Source: Hyphomicrobiales bacterium (GTDB lineage Bacteria > Pseudomonadota > Alphaproteobacteria > Rhizobiales > Xanthobacteraceae). Taken from it: 50,124 bases of DNA. The translations under genes were made by a program, and so were the position numbers. The stretch covers positions 1 to 50,124 of the forward strand of contig DAHUXA010000004.1 in the NCBI GenBank assembly GCA_027307405.1, given 5' to 3'. Positions 1 to 7,456 of this stretch are shown here, one piece after another. The notes beneath the pieces are model-generated. The model did no database searches, was not told the DNA's origin, and saw only the letters and a program-made list of their open reading frames with translations. How positions within the stretch are numbered: the first letter of the stretch is position 1; each line of letters opens with the position of its first letter.

Positions 1-51
1 TTCGGACAGCGTGCAAATGTCAGATCGTTTCGGGGGTATAATGGCCTTCAT
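1..51 (-). CDS. possible 5' fragment of a gene running off the left edge
   Basis: An ATG on the minus strand, 23 bases downstream of the gloA stop, opens a frame that stays open for 17 codons to the window edge (MKAIIPPKRSDIC...). It would be the next gene in a gloA transcript. I see no convincing Shine-Dalgarno sequence and the fragment is too short to recognise, so it may be chance. Confidence 0.2.
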   Translation of the reverse strand, partial: MKAIIPPKRSDICTLSE

Positions 52-74
52 TGGCAGCGGCAAGCGAGCGATGC

Positions 75-530
75 CTACCACTTGCCTGTATTTGGCATTG
101 ATTTCCACGGTTCCTGCGGCGGCTTGGCGGCGCCTTTTTGCAGGAGCTCGATGGAGTGCTTGTCGGGCGAACGCACGAACGCCATGGTGCCGTCGCGCGG
201 CGGGCGGTTGATGGTGACCCCAGCCTTCATCAACCGATCGCAGGTGGCGTAGATATCGTCGACTTCATAGGCGAGATGACCGAAATAGCGTGCCTCGCCA
301 TAATCTTCGGTATCCCAATTATACGTAAGCTCCACCTCCGGGCCCGGGCGGCCAGCTTTCTTGCTTGCCTCAACCAGTTTTTCGTCTTCCGGACCCGCCA
401 GGAATACCAAGGTGTAGCGGTTCTTGTCGTCCACCCGGCGCCGGGTTTCTTTCAACCCAAGCTTGTTGCAGTAAAAATCGAGCGCCGCATCCAGATCCCG
501 AACGCGCAGCATGGTGTGTAGATATCGCAT
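75..530 (-). CDS. gloA: glyoxalase I (lactoylglutathione lyase), VOC superfamily
   Basis: A 151-residue protein of the vicinal-oxygen-chelate fold. GloA isomerises the methylglyoxal-glutathione hemithioacetal to S-lactoylglutathione in the cytoplasm, the first step of methylglyoxal detoxification. It begins [20 protein letters not shown], the usual glyoxalase I N-terminus with an early metal-ligand His. A Glu in PEVELTYNW, a His in GHLAYEV and a Glu in HSIELLQ sit where the other metal ligands of bacterial GlyI lie. Length is normal for the bacterial enzyme with a short C-terminal tail. A GAGGT Shine-Dalgarno lies a few bases before the ATG. It diverges from the sirtuin gene across a 47-base gap that must hold both promoters. 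Confidence 0.93.
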   Translation of the reverse strand: MRYLHTMLRVRDLDAALDFYCNKLGLKETRRRVDDKNRYTLVFLAGPEDEKLVEASKKAGRPGPEVELTYNWDTEDYGEARYFGHLAYEVDDIYATCDRLMKAGVTINRPPRDGTMAFVRSPDKHSIELLQKGAAKPPQEPWKSMPNTGKW

Positions 531-577
531 AGGCTAAACCTCACTGACTGTCTGGCAGATAAGACCACTATACCGAA

Positions 578-1339
578 ATGATCGCATCTGATCTCTCTAC
601 TGCGCTTTTGCACCTTCGCGACCTGGTCGATGATGCTTCGATGATTGTCCCATTCACCGGGGCGGGAATCTCTACCGAATGTGGGATTCCCGATTTTCGT
701 TCCCCCGGGGGCTTATGGACAAAAAACCAACCAATACCGTTCGACGCCTTTATGGCGAGCCAGGAAATGCGCGACGAAGCCTGGCGGCGGCGCTTCGCGA
801 TGGAGGAGAGCTTCGCCAGAGCCCGGCCGGGCCGCGGCCATCAAGCGCTCGCGAGCTTCTATCGCGCCGGCAAGAGCCCCGCACTGATCACTCAGAACAT
901 CGACAATTTGCACCAGGCTTCCGGCATCAGAGGCTCGGATATTGTCGAACTGCATGGCAACACGACCTACGCCGTCTGCCTCGACTGCGCCAAGCGTTAC
1001 GAACTATCTTGGGTGAGGGAAAAATTCGAAGCGCTGGGCCAGCACGCCCCCGATTGCGACTGCGGGGGTTACATCAAGACCGCGACCGTATCGTTCGGTC
1101 AGGCAATGCCGCCTGAGGCGATGCAGCGCGCCGAGGAATTGACCAAGCGTTGCGACCTGTTTCTGGCCGTCGGCTCTTCGCTGGTAGTCTGGCCAGCGGC
1201 CGGGTTCCCACTCATGGCCAAACGCAACGGCGCGGCTCTCGTCATTGTCAATCGCGAACCCACCGAGTTCGATGATCTTGCCGACCTGGTCGTACGCAAT
1301 GACATCGGCGATGCACTTGGCCCGTTCATCGCCCACTGA
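578..1339 (+). CDS. Sir2-family NAD-dependent protein deacylase
   Basis: A 253-residue sirtuin, which removes acyl groups from protein lysines using NAD+ and releases nicotinamide and O-acyl-ADP-ribose. The Rossmann motif FTGAGISTECGIPDF is at about residues 26-40, the NAD/ribose motif TQNIDNLH at about 105-112, and the catalytic His in ELHG at about 126. A zinc ribbon is formed by Cys at about 134, 137, 160 and 162; the second pair is CxC rather than the usual CxxC. The late NAD-binding segment reads VGSSLVVWPA. The acyl-chain preference cannot be read from sequence. The Shine-Dalgarno is weak. It is followed 142 bases later by the cold-shock gene on the same strand. Confidence 0.93.
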   Translation: MIASDLSTALLHLRDLVDDASMIVPFTGAGISTECGIPDFRSPGGLWTKNQPIPFDAFMASQEMRDEAWRRRFAMEESFARARPGRGHQALASFYRAGKSPALITQNIDNLHQASGIRGSDIVELHGNTTYAVCLDCAKRYELSWVREKFEALGQHAPDCDCGGYIKTATVSFGQAMPPEAMQRAEELTKRCDLFLAVGSSLVVWPAAGFPLMAKRNGAALVIVNREPTEFDDLADLVVRNDIGDALGPFIAH

Positions 1340-1481
1340 TTCGCTGCGCGTTGCACTGTCCACAGAGCTGTGTGCAAGCCCATTTTGCTCTTTGCCGTTT
1401 TTGGGCCGGTGTTATCTTCGATTTAGCGAGATTCGTCGAAGCGCCCAAAGAGGCGCCAGCAAAGCAGCGGCGTGCGGCGTC

Positions 1482-2084
1482 ATGGGGTCGGACGGGGTTG
1501 AATCGAAAATGTCTGGGACCAATCTCCGACCTGAGAGCGTTAGAGAACTCGTCGATGAAACGGCGGCCAACCTCATCGAGCTGACTGGGGTCATCAAGTG
1601 GTTCGACGTCTCGAAGGGTTTTGGATTTATCGTCCCTGACAATGGGATGCCCGACATTCTACTGCACGTGACCTGCCTGCGGCGGGACGGCTATCAGACC
1701 GCGTATGAGGGTGCGCGAGTTATCTGCGAGGTGCTCCAGCGCCCCAAGGGTCTGCAAGCTTTTCGGATCGTGTCGATGGACGACAGCACTGCGGTGCATC
1801 CGGCCCAGATGCCGCCGCCACGCACCCACGTGACAGTCACGCCGACCAGCGGTCTCGAGCGCGCTCAGGTCAAATGGTTCAACCGCTTGCGTGGCTTTGG
1901 TTTCCTTACCCGCGGAGAGGGCACTCCTGACATTTTCGTGCATATGGAGACCTTGCGCCGCTATGGCATCGCCGAGCTCCGGCCGGGGCAGACGGTGCTG
2001 GTCCGGTTTGGACCGGGACCGAAGGGCCTGATGGCCGCCGAGGTTCGACCCGACGGCGGACCGCTAGGGCTCGCCTCCCACTAG
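1482..2084 (+). CDS. double cold-shock-domain protein
   Basis: About 200 residues with two cold-shock domains in tandem, each an OB fold that binds single-stranded RNA or DNA. Domain 1 (about 35-100) has VIKWFDVSKGFGFI (RNP1) and DILLHV (RNP2). Domain 2 (about 132-195) has VKWFNRLRGFGFL and DIFVHM. A linker of about 30 residues rich in Pro and Thr joins them. Single-domain Csp proteins are about 70 residues, so this is the duplicated form often seen in Hyphomicrobiales. The ORF track extends back to 1245 into the sirtuin gene, but that part is not domain-like. I chose the ATG at 1482; the ATG at 1509 is an equal alternative because neither has a clear ribosome site. A role as RNA chaperone is inferred from the family. 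Confidence 0.88.
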   Translation: MGSDGVESKMSGTNLRPESVRELVDETAANLIELTGVIKWFDVSKGFGFIVPDNGMPDILLHVTCLRRDGYQTAYEGARVICEVLQRPKGLQAFRIVSMDDSTAVHPAQMPPPRTHVTVTPTSGLERAQVKWFNRLRGFGFLTRGEGTPDIFVHMETLRRYGIAELRPGQTVLVRFGPGPKGLMAAEVRPDGGPLGLASH

Positions 2085-2133
2085 CTCGATTTTCCGATTG
2101 CTGCCCGAGCCTGGGCCGCGTAAAGGCGAGCAT

Positions 2134-2586
2134 ATGCGCGCCCTTAGCCTGGTTGCCTTCATTATCTTTGGACTATTTGCTGCCGCCGTCCCGGCAAAGG
2201 AGGCCGCACAGCAAACACTCGAGATCGCGACCAAGACTGGCGTTCACGTCTTTGCGGTTGAGATTGCCGACAACGATGCCGACCGGGCGAAGGGTCTGAT
2301 GTACCGCAAGGAGCTGCCCGAAGGGCGGGGGATGTTGTTCGACTTCCACCGCGAACAGGAAGTCAGCTTCTGGATGCAGAACACCTACATCCCGCTCGAT
2401 ATGGTCTTTATCCGCGGCGATGGTCGTATCCTGCGCATTGCGGAGAATACCGAGCCGTTGTCGACGCGGCTTATCCCGTCGGGCGGGCCGGTACGCGCGG
2501 TATTGGAGGTCATTGGCGGAACCGCCCGGAAACTCGGGATTGCGCCAGGGGATCGCGTTGCTTCACCAATTTTCAACGCCCATTGA
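2134..2586 (+). CDS. exported DUF192 family protein
   Basis: A 150-residue DUF192 protein. The first 22 or so residues (MRALSLVAFIIFGLFAAAVPA) form a signal peptide, so the mature protein is probably periplasmic. The family signature is visible in RAKGLMYRKELPEGRGMLFDF, SFWMQNTYIPLDMVFI and the C-terminal LEVIGGTARKLGI. The biochemical function of DUF192 is not established. The start at 2134 is favoured over the ORF-track start at 2098 because it gives the signal peptide and follows an AAAGGCGAG ribosome site. It lies 48 bases upstream of tRNA-Pro. Confidence 0.88.
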   Translation: MRALSLVAFIIFGLFAAAVPAKEAAQQTLEIATKTGVHVFAVEIADNDADRAKGLMYRKELPEGRGMLFDFHREQEVSFWMQNTYIPLDMVFIRGDGRILRIAENTEPLSTRLIPSGGPVRAVLEVIGGTARKLGIAPGDRVASPIFNAH

Positions 2587-2633
2587 GCCTTGCTTGCTGG
2601 GCTAAAGCGAAGCGTGTATCGAACGCCTTCCAT

Positions 2634-2710
2634 CGGGGCATAGCGCAGTCTGGTAGCGCGTCTGGTTTGGGACCAGAAGGTCGCAGGTTCGAATCCTGCT
2701 GCCCCGACCA
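2634..2710 (+). tRNA. tRNA-Pro(UGG)
   Basis: A 77-base cloverleaf with the CCA end encoded. The acceptor stem is CGGGGCA paired with TGCCCCG, the D arm is GCGCAGTCTGGTAGCGC, the anticodon arm is TCTGG-TTTGGGA-CCAGA with anticodon TGG, the variable loop is AGGTC, and the T arm is GCAGG-TTCGAAT-CCTGC. All stems pair without mismatch by eye. An integrase gene begins about 320 bases downstream, and tRNA 3' ends are the commonest chromosomal targets of such integrases. Confidence 0.97.
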
Positions 2711-3016
2711 GTTGCACACCACCCAATTTGCCAACGACCTGTGCATGGGAAAGCCGCTGCACAAATAATTGCGCGAACCCCTCCACATAGCGGATGGGAA
2801 TTAGTCGACAGGTGAAATACTGTCGAAAGCAAGAAATCTGGAGCCAAAAACAAGAAGACCAATGCTAACAATCTTCAACGGGAAGGTAATATGTTAATTC
2901 GCGAAGATCATATTTTACGATTTTCCTTGCCTCGACTAGGGGTTTACGCAAACATATTGAGCCTCTGAAGCTGCAACGCGACCAACTCACCGCTTTCGTG
3001 GGGCCGAAAGCGGGCA
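2711..3016. other. AT-rich spacer between tRNA-Pro and the integrase
   Basis: This stretch of about 300 bases holds no credible gene. It is visibly richer in A and T than its surroundings, which fits foreign DNA. It contains the left copy of the 16-bp direct repeat (2778-2793) and must include any integrase promoter. I saw no second copy of the tRNA 3' end here. Confidence 0.6.
2778..2793 (+). repeat. left copy of 16-bp direct repeat flanking the integrase
   Basis: CCCCTCCACATAGCGG occurs here and recurs at 4243-4258 as CCCCTCCATATAGCGG, a 15/16 match in the same orientation on the two sides of the integrase gene. It could be an attachment-site core or an arm-type binding site. That role is inference from position only. 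Confidence 0.5.
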
Positions 3017-3031
3017 TTGGGCGGCTGCGTA

Positions 3032-4255
3032 ATGCCAATCGTACCCTTGTCCGCTGGATTCGTGCGTCGGGCCATCTGTGCCCCGGCGCGCAAAAAGGTC
3101 GATTATTTCGACGCGACCCAGCGTGGATTCCTGCTGGAAGTGCGGCAGTCCGGCGGGAAGACTTATTACCAACGTTACACTGACGAACGCGGGCGCGAAC
3201 GGCAGTACAAGATCGGGCCAGCCGAGGTCCTCACCCTTGAGCAGGCACGCCGCAAGGCACGACAGGTCGTCGCGGAGGCGCTGCTGGGCGCAGATCCGCA
3301 ACAGAAGCGGCGTGAAATGCGGGCGGTGCCACAGCTCAGCCGGTTCGTGCATGAGCGTTATCTGCCCTACGTACGCACCTACAAGAACAGCTGGCAGACT
3401 GATGAGACCGTGTTGCGCATTCACATTTTGCCGAAGCTTGGCGCGCTGGCGCTCGACGAGATCAGGACTGATGCCATTGCGGATTTGATCAACGCTATGC
3501 GGGCGGACGGCTACGCCTCCGGCACGATCAACCGCGTCATTGTGATCCTGCGCTACATCTACAATCTGGCTCGAAAATGGAAGACGCCCGGCGGAGTGGA
3601 GAACCCGGCGGCGGGATTGAGCGCCGGGCCTGACGTGCAGCGCAATCGCTTCCTCAGCGAACAGGAAGCCGAAGCGCTCGTGCGATCAATCCATATCGAT
3701 CAGAATCAGACTGCCGCGCGCGCAATCATGTTGCTGTTGCTGACAGGCGCTCGCCGCAACGAAATCACTTTCGCCAAGTGGGACTACGTCGACTGGAAAA
3801 ACAAGACGCTGTTGGTGCCGAAATCGAAATCGGGACGTGCGCGTGTTATTGCGCTTAATCAGCCGGCCATCGCTCTTTTGACGGCGGCTCCGCGCATTGA
3901 AGGTAACCCATTTATTTTCCCGTCTCCGGTCAATGGCCAGCCGTCGGCCTCACTCTATTTTCCCTGGGATCGTATCCGAAAGCGCGCAGGCCTCACCGAT
4001 GTTCGCCTGCACGATCTGCGTCATTCTTTTGCGAGCTTTCTGGTCAATCGGGGCGTGTCGCTCTATGTCGTGCAAGGTCTCCTCGGCCACCTGCATGCGC
4101 GGACGACGCAGCGCTACGCGCACCTCACGCAGGAAACTTTGATCGACGCCGCTGACTTGATGCAGGAAATTGTCACGTTTCCTGGCTCCAAGAGTAGCGG
4201 TACCGAAGCTGCAAACGACGCATTGTCACCATCGGCCGCACGCCCCTCCATATAG
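3032..4255 (+). CDS. tyrosine-type site-specific integrase
   Basis: About 407 residues from the ATG at 3032 (the ORF track uses a TTG at 3017). It is a tyrosine recombinase of the P4-like/prophage group. An N-terminal DUF4102-like segment (FDATQRGFLLEVRQSGGKTYY) is followed by a SAM-like core-binding domain (about 105-185) and the catalytic domain. The full catalytic set is present: Arg in LLLTGARRNEI, Lys in PKSKSGRAR, HxxR in LHDLRHSFAS, His in LLGHLH and the nucleophile Tyr in TTQRYAHL. The gene therefore looks intact. It sits just past tRNA-Pro, but no other phage, island or excisionase gene is visible. The stop codon lies inside the right copy of the flanking direct repeat. It may be the remnant of a decayed island. 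Confidence 0.93.
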   Translation: MPIVPLSAGFVRRAICAPARKKVDYFDATQRGFLLEVRQSGGKTYYQRYTDERGRERQYKIGPAEVLTLEQARRKARQVVAEALLGADPQQKRREMRAVPQLSRFVHERYLPYVRTYKNSWQTDETVLRIHILPKLGALALDEIRTDAIADLINAMRADGYASGTINRVIVILRYIYNLARKWKTPGGVENPAAGLSAGPDVQRNRFLSEQEAEALVRSIHIDQNQTAARAIMLLLLTGARRNEITFAKWDYVDWKNKTLLVPKSKSGRARVIALNQPAIALLTAAPRIEGNPFIFPSPVNGQPSASLYFPWDRIRKRAGLTDVRLHDLRHSFASFLVNRGVSLYVVQGLLGHLHARTTQRYAHLTQETLIDAADLMQEIVTFPGSKSSGTEAANDALSPSAARPSI

Positions 4256-4258
4256 CGG
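4243..4258 (+). repeat. right copy of 16-bp direct repeat flanking the integrase
   Basis: CCCCTCCATATAGCGG matches 2778-2793 at 15 of 16 positions. It contains the integrase stop codon (TAG at 4253-4255). The two copies bracket a unit of about 1.48 kb whose only gene is the integrase. Confidence 0.5.
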
Positions 4259-4590
4259 GGCAAGAGTCTGCGGCTGCTCCCATCTACCGTGCACCGGATT
4301 TTATGTTAGCGGCGCGACGATCGTGCCGTTGAGAAAATGCGTTGTGGCGTTGTCGCTCGAACGATCGGCATTGCGTCAAACTTGGGCCGCGTGCGTCCTG
4401 CGCTATACCTATCGGGCGCGGTCCATCTTGTCATGCCGTCTGGCGCAGATCTTACTTTGATCAAGACGTTGGCGCTTCCGCGAACCCACGACATTCCCAC
4501 CGCAAGCAGACAAACAATCGACGGTGAGTCTATTTGTCGGCGTAATCGCGCCGCGTGCTTGTTGGATCTTTCGCACCACAGAATCTTCAA
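4259..4590. other. non-coding stretch between integrase and porin remnant
   Basis: About 330 bases with only short overlapping ORFs in several frames, none recognisable. It occupies the place where the porin promoter, ribosome site and signal-peptide codons should be, so it is likely the foreign or rearranged side of a junction with the porin remnant. I could not identify its source. Confidence 0.5.
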
Positions 4591-5960
4591 CCGGTCCAGT
4601 ACGTGAAGATTTGTAGCCTGTACGGCGTCGGGTTCTATTACATCCCCGCACCGATATGTGCATCAAGATAGGTGGCTGGGTGCGCGCTGAATATGCTTAT
4701 GGCGCAAACGGTAATTTTGCGTGGGGTTGGGCCAACGGCAACTTCAACAACCGCACGACCAACAACAGCGAGTGGCGCGCTCGCGGCTACATCACGGCTG
4801 ATGCGCGTGAGCAGACGGAATACGGCACCGTGCGCGGTTATCTCGCTGTCGGCTTGAGCACAAACAATGTCGGCTTCGACGGAGCCGCCAATACGTTCAG
4901 TGCGAATCGCGCTTTCATCCAATGGGCGGGGTTCACGTTCGGGTTGGCGCAGTCGTTCTTCGACTTCTACAGCTCGCCGGCGACGTCGTACTGGGGTTCG
5001 TTTCCGGCGTCTGACACCGGCGATGGCGGATGGATGGTCGGTGGTTACACCGCCCAGTTCGGCAATGGGCTGTCGGCGACAATTGCCGCCGAAATGCGTC
5101 GTACGACGCAGATCGTGCAGGAAGTTCCTGGTGCTGCACAAGGCACGCTCACACCCGGCGCCTTCGGCGGCCCGGGCGCTGGTGCTTACGGTGGATTCCA
5201 GGCGCCGGACATCGTCGGCAACCTGCGCGTCGATCAGGCGTGGGGTTCTGCCCAGATCATGGGCGCCCTGCATCAGGTCAATGGGACGTACTACAGCGGC
5301 ACCGGTACTACACCTGCGAGCCAGGGCAGCGGCCATCCCGACGACAAGTGGGGCTTTGCCATCGGCGCCGGCATCAAGCTGAACGCTCCGATGATCGGCC
5401 AGGGCGACTTCCTGCAGGTCCAAGTCAACTACACCGAAGGTGCGCTGCGCTACATCTTCCAGACTCCGAACACGAACTGGGGCAAGATGGATGGAGCGAA
5501 CGCCGGCTGGGGTGTGGTGAGTGACGCCGTCTATGGCGGCTCGTTAACGGGCGTCGGTGTTTTTGCAGCTTCCAATATCGCACTCACCACCGCATGGAAC
5601 GTCAACGCGGCCTACGAGCACTTCTGGAACTCGCGCTGGCGGACGTCGCTGTACGGCGGTTATGCGGCCGTGAGCTATGACGGCCTCGGCAGCACCGAAC
5701 TTTGCGGCTTCGGTCCCACCCCAATCACCAATGGCTGCGACATGAACTGGCAAACCTGGTGGCTGGGTTCACGCACGCAATGGAATGTGAGCAAGGACTT
5801 CTACATGGGCGTCGACGTGCTGTACTCGAAGCTGCAGACAGCAAACATCAACACCGTGCCATCGCCGTCGGCAATCTCGCCCAGCGGCTTCTCCGTTCCT
5901 GCCCAAGACGTGGACAACTGGCAATTCCGCTTCCGCGTCCATCGCGACTTCTATCCCTGA
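4591..5960 (+). pseudogene. broken rhizobial-type porin (PF02530-like)
   Basis: Outer-membrane porin of the alphaproteobacterial type, which forms beta-barrel channels for small solutes. Porin sequence begins abruptly near 4591 with PVQYVKICSLYGVGFYYIP in one frame. It continues in another frame as CIKIGGWVRAEYAYGANGNF through a long run of amphipathic strands to an intact C-terminus ending in RVHRDFYP. Intact relatives read YIPGTDTCIKIGG here. The DNA ATCCCCGCACCGATATG lacks one G of the expected GGC codon near 4648, giving a frame shift. No signal peptide precedes the homology: the upstream frame is stopped by a TAA near 4541. The ORF at 4656-5960 (434 codons) therefore has no export signal and is probably not functional. 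The long downstream frame without stops suggests recent loss. Confidence 0.85.
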
Positions 5961-5988
5961 TCGGTTGATCATGGATGTCTAGTCAAAG

Positions 5989-6021
5989 CCCCCGGCGGGA
6001 AACTGCCGGGGGTTTTGTTTT
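5989..6021 (+). terminator. rho-independent terminator of the porin gene
   Basis: CCCCCGGC and GCCGGGGG form a perfect 8-bp stem around an 8-base loop, followed by TTTTGTTTT. It lies 29 bases past the porin stop. It is a strong canonical terminator and is preserved although the gene itself is broken. Confidence 0.9.
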
Positions 6022-6057
6022 GGGAGTTGTATGGCTGCGCCACACACTCTGCGCCAC

Positions 6058-6140
6058 GCCCGGGTTTGTCCCGCGCATCCACGCCTTGCGGACTGGCCAT
6101 TAGTAAGACGTCGATGGCCGGAACTAGTCCGGCCATGACA
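6058..6140. repeat. degenerate intergenic palindromic repeat
   Basis: The segment runs from CCCGGGTTTGTCCCGCGCAT to GTCCGGCCATGAC. It resembles the dispersed repeat of the form CGTCATGCCCGGGCTTGTCC...GGCCATGAC that I know from Bradyrhizobium-like genomes. The inner part ATGGCCGGAACTAGTCCGGCCAT is itself a hairpin. The related copy at 6208-6270 supports the call. Confidence 0.55.
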
Positions 6141-6144
6141 GTTC

Positions 6145-6200
6145 GTAGGGTGGGCTAAGCGACGCCGAAGCGCGCAGCGCGATAGCGGAAGCGAGCCTAC
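6145..6200. repeat. GTAGG...CCTAC palindromic repeat
   Basis: A 56-base element starting GTAGGGTGGGCTAAGCG and ending GCGAGCCTAC with inverted ends. The layout resembles the GTAGGGTGGGCAAAG-type dispersed repeat of Bradyrhizobium-like genomes. It is single-copy in this window, so the family assignment rests on memory. Confidence 0.5.
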
Positions 6201-6207
6201 AAGAATT

Positions 6208-6270
6208 CGTCATGCCCGCGCTTGTCACGGGCATCCACGTCTTCACGGCATTGCAGCAAGGCCATGACGG
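6208..6270. repeat. CGTCATGCCCGCG...CATGACG palindromic repeat
   Basis: CGTCATG at 6208-6214 is the exact inverse of CATGACG at 6263-6269. Between them lie CCCGCGCTTGTCACGGGCAT, itself a hairpin, and CCACGTCTTCACGGCA. This is the better preserved relative of the 6058-6140 element. The remaining bases to 6415 hold no gene that I can support. Confidence 0.6.
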
Positions 6271-6415
6271 AGCGATTCCATCCACTCGGCTACGTATTTC
6301 CGCTCCATCCTTGCTCGCGCGCCGGGGGCCGATGATGACTGCTTTTATGTGTGGCGACGACGTCTTCACAAAGGAGATGCCGGGCAACGACAAATAAGAG
6401 CGTGGAGATGCGCGG

Positions 6416-7303
6416 CTAATGCAGCGCGTGTTCGCAGCGTTTCACAAACTCCGCAATGCGCGCGATCGTGTCCGCGTCGGACAGCAGCGGCGCGTGGCCC
6501 TGATCAGGGACCTCCAGCGTCTCGAGCGCCGTGTGGCGCGCGCGCATCGCCTCGACCGTGGCAGGCGACAGAATGTCGGAATTGGCGCCGCGGATAACCA
6601 TCACCGGCATGGCGCGAAGGGCATCGAATTCCTTCCACAACGGCGGCAGCGGCCGCTCCGGGTCGACCCCTTTCATCGTTGTCCCAAGCTGGGGGTCGTA
6701 GGTCGTCACCAGCCGGCCTTTTTCTTCCTTGAAGGTGCGTCTGGCGTTGGTGAGCCAGTCAGCCGGTCCAAGCTTTGGAAACTGCGCGCCGAACAGGCGG
6801 CGCAAAATCTCCGCGCCTTCTTCGAACGTTCGCGGCTGTGGCAGCTTGCCGACATAGCTCTTGATGCGCATCAGGCCCTGCGGCTCGATCACCGGTCCGA
6901 TGTCGTTGAGCACGGCACCGGCAATCGCCGTGGGCCGCACCGCGGCGAGCAGCATCGTCAGAATGCCGCCGCGCGACGTGCCGACGAAAATCGCCGGCAG
7001 CGCGTCGAGCGCGGTGGCCGCTGCCAGCACATCGGCGAGCTCGATGGGAAACGAATAGTTCGCCGGGTCGCGGTCGTAGTCGGAAAGGCCACGGCCACGA
7101 TAATCGAGAGCGATTACGCGGCGAGGGTGAGGGCCGCCGTACGCCAGCGCCGATGCAAGCGCCTCAAAATCGGCCGCGGTACGGGCAAGCCCCGGCAGGC
7201 AGACGACCGGCGTCGCAAGCGCGCTGCGTGGTCCATAGGAGCGCGTGTGCAGCCGCAAACCATCAGGGGCAGTGATGAAGGTGCTGGAGGCGCCGTTCTG
7301 CAT
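6416..7303 (-). CDS. alpha/beta hydrolase
   Basis: A 295-residue alpha/beta-hydrolase-fold protein. The oxyanion region is [14 protein letters not shown], the [11 protein letters not shown] strand-loop follows, the nucleophile elbow is GTSRGG with Ser as nucleophile, an acid residue probably lies near GANSDILSP, and the catalytic His is in DQGHAPLL close to the C-terminus. Length is typical. The substrate cannot be inferred. It has no signal peptide, so it is probably cytoplasmic. It lies 153 bases downstream of the transglycosylase gene on the same strand and may be read from its own promoter. Confidence 0.9.
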   Translation of the reverse strand: MQNGASSTFITAPDGLRLHTRSYGPRSALATPVVCLPGLARTAADFEALASALAYGGPHPRRVIALDYRGRGLSDYDRDPANYSFPIELADVLAAATALDALPAIFVGTSRGGILTMLLAAVRPTAIAGAVLNDIGPVIEPQGLMRIKSYVGKLPQPRTFEEGAEILRRLFGAQFPKLGPADWLTNARRTFKEEKGRLVTTYDPQLGTTMKGVDPERPLPPLWKEFDALRAMPVMVIRGANSDILSPATVEAMRARHTALETLEVPDQGHAPLLSDADTIARIAEFVKRCEHALH

Positions 7304-7456
7304 GGCGCTGCTTGTATCATCGTACCGACGGCCAGCCTACCGCGGGCAGCGCCTATCCACTCGTTCATGCCCGGTTTAGGTGTGATGCCTAGGCCCAGAG
7401 AGGCGGTGTGTGCAGGCCAGACATTCAAGCGTATGAGAGCGAGAGGCAGCCTGCCG

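Noticed and set aside
4337-4606. 89-codon ORF in the gap before the porin remnant
   Set aside because: No recognisable sequence or ribosome site, and overlapping ORFs exist in the other frames; treated as chance.
6058-6270. CRISPR array
   Set aside because: The repeats are palindromic, unequal and of different families, with no regular spacer pattern. No array was seen anywhere in the window.
2711-6415. A complete genomic island or prophage at tRNA-Pro
   Set aside because: Only the integrase is present. No phage structural, replication, excisionase or toxin-antitoxin gene and no second copy of the tRNA 3' end was seen before the next core gene.
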